Assembly: GCA_004154925.1 (NCBI GenBank)
Contig: QJNS01000279.1
Span: 1 to 64,000, forward strand
Length of the DNA: 64,000 nt
Reading direction: 5' to 3'
Source: Monosporascus cannonballus
Taxonomy: Eukaryota > Ascomycota > Sordariomycetes > Xylariales
Shown here piece after piece: positions 57,030-64,000 of this stretch. The notes beneath the pieces are model-generated. The model was not told where the DNA came from. It ran no database searches and saw nothing but the letters and a program-made list of their open reading frames with translations. Each line of letters opens with the position of its first letter. The first letter of the stretch is position 1. A program made the position numbers and the translations under genes.

Positions 57030-60004
57030 TGTTTTGGTGCGCGAGCGAATGCGACGGAGAAGCGTAGATCAAAGGAAGAGGGATGGACGTTGCTGAACAG
57101 GAACTAGAGGTTCGCGAGCGTCGCTAGATGTGAATTGCCGATCAGACGGTGAAGAAGCGCGTTGCGAAGTGAGGGTTTCCGGGAGTTTTTTGTGCTCTGC
57201 TGAGAGAGCTAGAATTGCTAATGCGCCTCGCCTCGAGACGGCTCTGAACAAATGTGGAATGACGCGCGCTCCGGGTCTAGGATTGGTAATCTTCCGTGAA
57301 GTTGCGATTGCGATGCCAATGCTAACTCGGTCGGCTCGGCGCCCATAGAATGAATAAGTCAATTTTCCGCCAAAGGAATTGATGATGATGATCTCGTAGA
57401 ATTCGAATGTCAGATGTGGTGATGGGATGATTGAAAGAAGGTTCGCGAGCAAGTCGAGGATGACGAGTGCAGCCGGGAAGCGGCAGAATATCTCACCGCC
57501 TGCTTCTTTTGGTTATGTCGTCAGCCGTAGCTCAATTAGTTAGTCGGAGCTCATTTGGGTATGTCAGCCACCTGCTGAAGGGCCGGGCGGGCCTAAAATT
57601 GCTGTGCAACACAGCTGCGGCGAGACTGGTCAACCCCACGTTTTCCTGCTTGAGAATTGTAAATTCGGCGCTTTTCCGGACATCAGCGTTGCATACCTTT
57701 TTAGAGAGCATTCTAGATGGACTGTCCGATATACTGTTCTAGACGATGTCAGTATTCAAGGAGCTTTGCATAGTCTCGAGGAGTCTGAAAGGGGCTTGAT
57801 GTTGTTGTCGGTTGTGCTCGAGCTCCGAGGTCGGTGGGGGCGCTGGCCCGGGCCGTACGGGTACCACTTCCGTTGCTGCGAACCCGCCGCTTTGTGGAGC
57901 GCTTGATTCTCCAGCCTAAGATCTGATGACCTAGTCAATGGTTGCGAGTGAACGGCAGCTGCGTCTTCGTCGTTCTGAATGACGTCTAGAAATGTTGTGT
58001 AAGAAGCGACGTGGTGTGGGGTTTGGACTGATCTGGGTTGTCCGTCATGGTTGAATTGAGAAAGTATGAAAGCCCGTTCAACAGTTGAAAGGATAATTCG
58101 TGGATGGATTGGAAACATTACCACTGCTACGAATTGGATGGGCGGACCTTTATCCGTGCCGGGGAATCGACGTCCAAGTGCATTGTCTTCGGGATCCCCT
58201 TGAGCTTGACGGGGCACTTCACGATGATGGGGATGCCGATATCGAAGGATAACGCGCGGCCCTGGTCATTCTTCCGCAGATATTTCGCCGTGGTACCCTT
58301 CCAAGGTGGAACATCTCTCGTAATTGGGTTATGGGCTACATAGGTAGGCAGTTGAAGTCGCTTTACCTGTACACCCGGGATGGCCCGACAGCGAAGGCCA
58401 ATACGACCTCGTGGACGGGATATTGTATGGCTATGGATGGATGTGAGATAGTCACCAATGATGGTTCATCAGCCTATACGTCCACGACGCCGTCAACATG
58501 GCGTCACAAGACCATGAAATGCTGCCTTCGAAGCAGCAGGGGAACATCCCGGTACGCCTCGCTGATCGTCCATATGTTCGAGATGCTATGTTGGTAAACA
58601 TGCCGCATTGCATAAATGCGGCTTTTCGACGCGTTGGGTGGTCATCTGTCAGACGCTTGCCTCCGTATGCTCAAACCCGCTTTCTGTATCTCTTGGTGGT
58701 GACTTTGATTCTTAGAAAGCCGAAACGGAAATGGGATGCTCGGTACTTTGGGTCGATGCCGCAATGTGAAGAAGTGTTGTGTTGAAACGTTGAACTCCTT
58801 GTGGTCTTTCTACAATCACTCTATGCGGAATGCCAACGCGATATTCGATAACTGGGGGGGGGGTGGGGGTTTGGCACCGCGACGCGGTCGCCAGGCGACC
58901 GAGCAAGCCCGGTTTCAACGGGACTGACTGGTGGCGACCTCGCCAGGCATTAATACACGAGATAAGTCAGCACGTGGACACTGTATTCGATACGGACACT
59001 TATCACCCATGCCCCTAACTGCTCTTAAAAGCTCATAGATTACGTGATGTGGCTTCGTGAAGGTGGTCTATTATTTTTCTCTTCCCCTTGACCACAAGTT
59101 ATATCTTCCTTTCCCGTCACGTATTCAGCCACTGGGAAGGTCACCTGATCTCATATGTTATGTGTTATATTATCTATCCGATTCTCACTTGGTGACTATC
59201 GACTATTTCTGTCTCGCTGTGTGTATATACGATTACTGCTAGATCCATTTGCATTTGGTCTGAGCAATGTCCCCTTCCACGGCCCTCACGTCCCAGGCGT
59301 ATTTTGCTCCAGGCGGTAGTCAGTCCAGTCATATTTTCAGGGCTTATTGAACATGAAGTGTGTATCCAGGATAATCTTACGCCTCGGTGATACCAAAGAG
59401 CCCTCCATATTCCGGCCTCGTCTTAGACGTTTCTGGACGGGTGGTGGTGGTGGTGGCTCAAGGGAGTCAACGTCGCTGAGCCGTTCATAAAGGCTCACCG
59501 AGGATGACAAAAGTGTGTAGAAACTCTAATGGTCGGAGACAATCCTGATAGTAGAGACTTGTACAATCGAGGGGACATCTGCCCAGGAAAAATCCGGCCA
59601 TAAGCCGGGTCCCCTCCAATCGCTTGCGGACTACAAGGGCTGGCAGTATTTGACTAAGGTTGAAACGACATCTGAGAGCACGATGTCAGTAGACCGCTAT
59701 GGTCAGAAGTTCTACTGGCAAGGAGCGGCAAAGGGCTTTGAACTAGACTTCGACTTACTTACAGAAGAAATCAAGCGGCATGCGATGAATAGCAGCTAAG
59801 ATGCGTGTGCCCAGATAGGGGCTCGGATCGTTTTCGGCCAGCTAGTTCGGAGGCCGTGATCATTGACGGATCCATTCCCCAATATCGGGTTGAAGCGACT
59901 GGGCCTTGAGGTACGCGTGCCCAAGTTGGTTTGACTCGCCAACATCGAGCAATGAAGTTCTTGATGAATACTCCTCGAACATCTTGGAGTTCCGCAAGCT
60001 CCTC
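57030..60004. other. 3-kb intergenic region, TAF10 promoter to CTF8 3' end
   Basis: The first 300 bp serve as TAF10 promoter. On the minus strand, 58465-58127 is an open frame of about 112 codons without a Met. Its final part (KYLRKNDQGRALSFDIGIPI, then PVKLKGIPKTMHLDVDSPAR) shows strong GC-ending codon bias and may be an exon or relic of an unknown gene. A GGT triplet run lies near 59441-59455. Nothing else is supported. Confidence 0.4.
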
Positions 60005-60466
60005 TCAGCCTGTCCCCACAGGCTCGGGCCGATGAGAGAAGACGAGCTTATACTTGACGATCTCGACTACCTCGAGCTCATCCATTGTGGTCTCTGAGGT
60101 CGAATCTGCCATATCGACATCCTCGCCATCTGGCGCCCGCTTGCGGATGACCGCTAACGCTTTCGGTAGTTTCTTGGCTTCCCCAGTGAGTCTCTGGTGC
60201 TGACCAACATAGAGGTGAACCCGTTTCATCCAAGAAGTGCTGGACGGGTCTTGAAATTCTGGATTGTAGTCCGGGAATGAAATCCTGCCGATCGGAATCG
60301 CTTCGGATTTCCCTTCACTCTCCGGGTCCGTCTCCGGCAAGTTGATGGTGCCCTGTAGTTCCAGGATGGCTAAGCCAGATGGCGTTCGAACGAGCTGTGG
60401 AAGAGGGTTATCAGCGACCCCTTCACCACTGGCCCTCTGAGGATGCAACTTGACCGTAGACGCCAT
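60005..60466 (-). CDS. ctf8: Chromosome transmission fidelity protein 8 (CTF8), 153 aa
   Basis: Single exon. Conserved Ctf8 blocks are visible in order: LPQLVRTPSGLAILELQGTI, then RISFPDYNPEF, WMKRVHLYVGQHQRLTGEAK, KKLPKALAVIRK and the C-terminal EVVEIVKYKLVFSHRPEPV. Ctf8 joins Dcc1 and Ctf18 to form the alternative clamp loader Ctf18-RFC, which loads PCNA at forks and supports sister-chromatid cohesion. Length (153 aa) is typical of filamentous fungi. The ATG at 60466 is the first in frame. The gene is head to head with RPS6, with start codons 372 bp apart, so both must be driven from a shared interval. Confidence 0.93.
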   Translation of the reverse strand: MASTVKLHPQRASGEGVADNPLPQLVRTPSGLAILELQGTINLPETDPESEGKSEAIPIGRISFPDYNPEFQDPSSTSWMKRVHLYVGQHQRLTGEAKKLPKALAVIRKRAPDGEDVDMADSTSETTMDELEVVEIVKYKLVFSHRPEPVGTG

Positions 60467-60838
60467 CTCCGAGTATTCTTAGACCGCTACACGGATATGA
60501 CATACTAGGTATGCCTTGTAGACAGACTGGAAAGCGACAACAGCGGACCTCTACGCGCCAAGATGCGCTAAGTCGCGCTGCCGGTTCAATTTCGGTAGGG
60601 AGTGCATTGTGGCATGGTAGGGTAGTGGTCTGTGCATAGAGCCCTAGGTACGTACCTGCCAAGACTCTCTGCTCCCACTCCACCCGAAAAATTGCCATTA
60701 GCGAGTCTAAAAATCCATCACAATTTCCTCCCTCCTCGAACATTTGGTGCGGAACCCTCAGTTCGACTTCCTCCCTAGACAAGACCACACGACCAGCTAT
60801 CACCAACCCCGGGTCGCACCTCCGCCAACACCGCCGAG
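60467..60838. promoter_or_regulatory. Shared bidirectional promoter of CTF8 and RPS6
   Basis: 372 bp between two start codons on opposite strands. It must hold both 5' leaders and promoters. No specific factor site was assigned. Confidence 0.6.
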
Positions 60839-61966
60839 ATGAAGTTGAACATCTCATACCCTGCCAATGGCAGCCAGAAGCTGGTCGAGATCGAAGATGA
60901 GCGAAAGCTCCGAGACTTCATGGAGAAGCGCGTATGTTCTATTTGCCCGTCCGCCTGCATAACAGACGACACGAGACCCAAATATGCGAGCATTCGGTCT
61001 GCCTACATGGCCCCACGATGCGCTCGAATGTCCCCGGGTCGTTTCTTCCGTACTTCGTAGCTTCGCTCTTACGGGCGCTTCGAGCTACAATGGATTGATA
61101 TGCTAACTAACGTAACCTGTTCTCATTAGATGGGTCAGGAAGTACCCGGCGACAACCTCGGCGACGAGTTCAAGGGCTACATCTTCCGCATCACTGGTGG
61201 AAACGACAAGCAGGGTTTCCCCATGAAGCAGGGTGTCATGCACCCGACCCGTGTCCGACTCCTCCTCTCCGACGGCCACTCCTGCTACCGAGCCCGCCGC
61301 ACCGGTGAGCGCAAGCGCAAGTCTGTCCGCGGCTGCATCGTCGGCATGGACCTGTCCGTCCTCGCCCTCGCCGTCGTCAAGCAGGGCGAGAACGAGATCC
61401 CCGGCCTGACCGACGTCGTCCACCCCAAGCGCCTCGGTCCCAAGCGAGCCACCAAGATCCGCCGCTTCTTCGGTCTCAGCAAGGAGGACGATGTAAGTAA
61501 AGCATTCGTCTTCACCTGCTCGGTCGTTGCTACTGCGGGATGAGAGAGAAGAATCCCTTGCAATGAATACCACCGAGTAGAGTCTGAGCGGGAAAAAAGA
61601 GAACACGCGGGGGAGGCTAATGCACCCGGGTTTGCTATAGGTCCGCAAGTACGTCATCCGACGAGAGGTCCAGCCCAAGGGTGAGGGCAAGCAGCCTTAC
61701 ACCAAGGCCCCCAAGATCCAGAGACTGGTCACGCCCCAGCGTCTCCAGCACAAGCGCCACCGCATTGCGCTCAAGCGCCGCCAGTCCGAGAAGGCCAAGG
61801 ATGAGGCCGTACGTTACACCTACCCACCGTCTCTCTCTTGCACGACCTATGTGCTAACAATTTCGAACAGAACGAGTACGCCCAGATCCTTGCCAAGCGT
61901 GTCCACGAGGCCCGTGCCCAGAAGGCCGATGCCCGCAAGAGACGGGCAAGCTCTGCGCGCAAGTAG
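60839..61966 (+). CDS. rps6: 40S ribosomal protein S6 (eS6), 239 aa
   Basis: Four exons: 60839-60931, 61130-61492, 61641-61808 and 61871-61966. The sequence begins [20 protein letters not shown] and has the family core [60 protein letters not shown] and [20 protein letters not shown]. The C-terminal basic helix ends [10 protein letters not shown], carrying the serines phosphorylated downstream of TOR/AGC kinases. It is part of the 40S subunit, at the right foot. Length and every block agree with fungal eS6. The first intron is the longest (198 nt) and lies after 31 codons, the usual arrangement for ribosomal protein genes in this group. Confidence 0.97.
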
Positions 61967-63037
61967 ATTCTTACAGGCGTTGGGTTGGTGTCTTCTGGTT
62001 CTTGCATTAGGGAATAAATCACGGCAATGGCATTGCGGTATGGCTAGTCCACTCATGGCGGTTGAATGGCCCGGATGTATTCTCGGCACAAAAAATATGA
62101 GATCAAGATTCGCAAAAGAGGTGTTCCGACCCAAGTCTCGCTTGCTCAGTCACTTTCCCGCAGTAGATGCCTAATCCGCCAAAAAGGCAAGGGGCGTGCA
62201 TGTTACAATATACCGGATTAGGAGTACTATGCGCACCCGTGCTAGACGCCGCTCTTGTGCGACGGCCTAAGGGTTGGAATAGTATCGATTATTCTCCGTA
62301 ATATCAGTATCCTACAGCTATTGCAGGTGGAATGAGTGCATACGTATTATGCCCTCCCTGGCATTTGCTTGGATCTTGACAGGATGGATTGGGTCCAGAC
62401 CACGGCCCGTAGAGGCCGACTGAGCAGGCTTTCCTTGTAAGTTGACCATAGTCCATCGACTCCTTATCCCCGAACCCCAAACCAGTAGCCTTGAGATCAC
62501 ACACCGAACGTAAGGAGATGATGGCATTCAAGTCAGTCATGGAAGCCATGAGTTCCGCGCCTGGGAGCGGACAGCACGACCTACACGCACGCTGGCATGG
62601 CAGGTAGGATATGGTATGTATGCTGGCCTGCATTAACGCCATGGGTGAGTGGACATGCAGATATGCGAAGTAGTAGCATGTCCAAGCGTACGTACATCCC
62701 TTGGGGCGAAAAGAGAGGACTGCTCTTCATACAAACACCTAGATTCGATGGATGGATCTAGATGGAGGGGAGTCTGCCCGCGAGGTTTGAGAGATGACTT
62801 GGGCCCGGATCTCCCTCACCAAAGGAAATCTATCAATCATGTAGGTCCCCAAACCTGTCTATGGCATATGCAAGCGAAACCAAACCCTTATAACGCCAGA
62901 AAAACCAAAACCAAAACCACAACCAACTTTTCTTCCGCCCTAGTTTCCGTCTGTAATCCCAAGAGTGGTCGGTATGTACGCTGCACCAAATCCTCCTACC
63001 AGGTTTTCTGCCTCCTCACCCTATGACGGGGATCCCA
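61967..63037. other. Intergenic between convergent RPS6 and PRPP synthetase
   Basis: About 1.1 kb; 3' flanks of both genes. No coding signal. A short ACCAAA-type repeat lies near 62895-62920. Confidence 0.5.
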
Positions 63038-64000
63038 TTACGCAGGGGCATGGCTGAATAGGAAGCTACACAAATTTGGTTAGCGGGGTGGCCCCTACAT
63101 CTAAACCTACGCCAACTTCTGGGCCGAGCGAAACATACCTGACGCTTTCTCCGTTGTGCGTCCGTCGAATAGCCTCCGCTATGGTAGGGCTCACGTCGAT
63201 GACCTTGATCTTCTTGCAACGGTTGACTTTGTCCCCGAGAGGGACCGTATTTGTAACGACAATCTGGCTTAGTACGCTGTTATTAAGAGTGCTGATAGCA
63301 TCGCCGCTCAAAATGCCATGTGTGACGATTGCAATGACCTCCCGAGCTCCGTGTTCCTGGACGGTAGCTGCCGCTTTGCTGCAGGCTGTAGTCAGTATCA
63401 TGTACGTCTAAGGGCTCTCTATCTGATGGGTCCACTTACGCCAGAGTGCCGCACGTGTCCGCCATATCGTCGACCAAGATGGCGACCTTGTTTTCGACAT
63501 CGCCGACGAGCACCATTCGACCAACTACATTGGGTCTAGGGCGTTCCTTGTGGATAAGGGCGAATCCACGGTCGAGGCGGTCTGCTATTGACGTAGCCCT
63601 GAGAAATCATTAGCCTCTCCCGCCCCTATGCACCCCTGACGAACGTGCCAAGAATAAGCAGATGACGACCCACCTCTTCGCACCGCCGGCATCCGGGCTG
63701 ACGATGACGATGTCTTCGCCGCTGAGGTTCTCCCGGATCCATCGCAATACGCTGGGCTCGGCATAGAGGTTGTCGACGGGGACGTTGAAGAAGCCCTGGA
63801 TCTGGGAGGCGTGGAGGTCCATGGTGATGACATGGTTGCAGCCGGCAGTCTGCAGCATATTGGCGATGAGCTTGGCAGAAATGGGGGCTCGGCTCTTATC
63901 CTTCTTGTCCTGCCTCGCATAGGGGAAGTTGGGGATGACGGCGGTGATTCGCCTCGCCGAGGCGGTTCGACAGGCATGGATCATGATCAACAGCTCCATG
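63038..64000 (-). CDS. Ribose-phosphate pyrophosphokinase (PRPP synthetase), 5' end beyond the window
   Basis: Four exons visible: 64000-63674, 63598-63440, 63378-63139 and 63065-63038. The first is cut by the window edge. Motifs: [40 protein letters not shown] (catalytic loop and ATP site), [30 protein letters not shown] and the PRPP-binding loop [20 protein letters not shown]. The last exon of 28 nt supplies FLFSHAPA, the conserved C-terminus; reading through its donor would give a false tail. The enzyme makes PRPP from ribose-5-phosphate and ATP for purine, pyrimidine, His, Trp and NAD synthesis. The DDMADTCGT loop is of the Prs2/3/4 class. The missing N-terminus (the usual start is well upstream of ELLIMI) lies past 64000. 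Confidence 0.94.

Noticed and set aside
57515..57590. tRNA-like stretch containing TAGCTCAATTAG
   Set aside because: It resembles an A box, but no B box (GGTTCGANTCC-like) or pairing acceptor stem follows within 90 bases.
60423..60857. 144-codon minus-strand frame covering the CTF8-RPS6 promoter
   Set aside because: Overlaps the CTF8 start in another frame and has no conserved motif; CTF8 itself explains the coding signal.

Overview
The window is nuclear DNA from a filamentous ascomycete (Pezizomycotina, most likely a Sordariomycete). The evidence is the set of eukaryotic housekeeping genes, each split by short introns of about 45-160 nt with GTRNGY donors and YAG acceptors, together with typical fungal accessory genes: a secreted GH5 endoglucanase, an alpha/beta-hydrolase-NTPase-ankyrin NLR-type gene, a SOK1/TCP11-like protein and a Vnx1-type vacuolar exchanger. 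I see no prokaryotic operons, CRISPR arrays, rRNA genes or convincing tRNA genes. An assembly gap of ten Ns at 35077-35086 shows this is a scaffold rather than closed sequence.

Layout, left to right. 0.1-1.5 kb: frame-broken SMI1/KNR4 (SUKH)-type gene with an N-terminal membrane segment. 1.9-2.3 kb: tiny four-exon CENP-W-like histone-fold gene. 3.5-5.2 kb: YAG7-like protein with an RGG tail. 6.7-7.6 kb (-): KDEL receptor ERD2. 8.3-9.4 kb: ubiquitin-like/WLM metalloprotease. 11.4-13.8 kb (-): MRE11. 15.3-18.3 kb (-): TCP11/SOK1. 20.3-21.2 kb: Mn superoxide dismutase. 21.2-27.4 kb: no gene seen. 27.4-30.3 kb: rhodanese-like plus tyrosine phosphatase (Pyp/PtpA type). 32.4-33.7 kb (-): RPT6. 35.1 kb: gap. 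35.3-39.4 kb: wrecked NLR gene. 41.9-45.5 kb: Vnx1-type exchanger. 45.5-52.2 kb: gene-poor, with weak gene relics, one plausible small unknown gene and a hAT-like MITE with an 8-bp target duplication. 52.2-53.6 kb (-): GH5 endoglucanase. 55.2-55.8 kb: mitochondrial uS19 (RSM19) with a 16-nt microexon. 56.4-57.0 kb (-): TAF10. 60.0-60.5 kb (-): CTF8, head to head with RPS6 (60.8-62.0 kb). 63.0-64.0 kb (-): PRPP synthetase, cut by the window end.

The genes do not form one pathway. They are independent housekeeping functions: translation (RPS6, RSM19), transcription (TAF10), proteasome (RPT6), genome maintenance and segregation (MRE11, CTF8, WLM protease, CENP-W), secretory retrieval (ERD2), nucleotide supply (PRS), redox defence (SOD) and ion homeostasis (VNX1), with accessory genes between them. 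All recognised housekeeping genes read cleanly through their introns. The SUKH-type gene and the NLR gene each carry several stops or frameshifts, which I read as pseudogenisation rather than poor sequence. The strongest unannotated signals are the MITE, the NLR pseudogene with a stop inside its Walker A motif, the CENP-W gene, the RSM19 microexon and a MnSOD without a mitochondrial-type leader. Exon limits below were worked out by eye from splice signals and reading-frame continuity. Family names come from recalled motifs, not from a database search.
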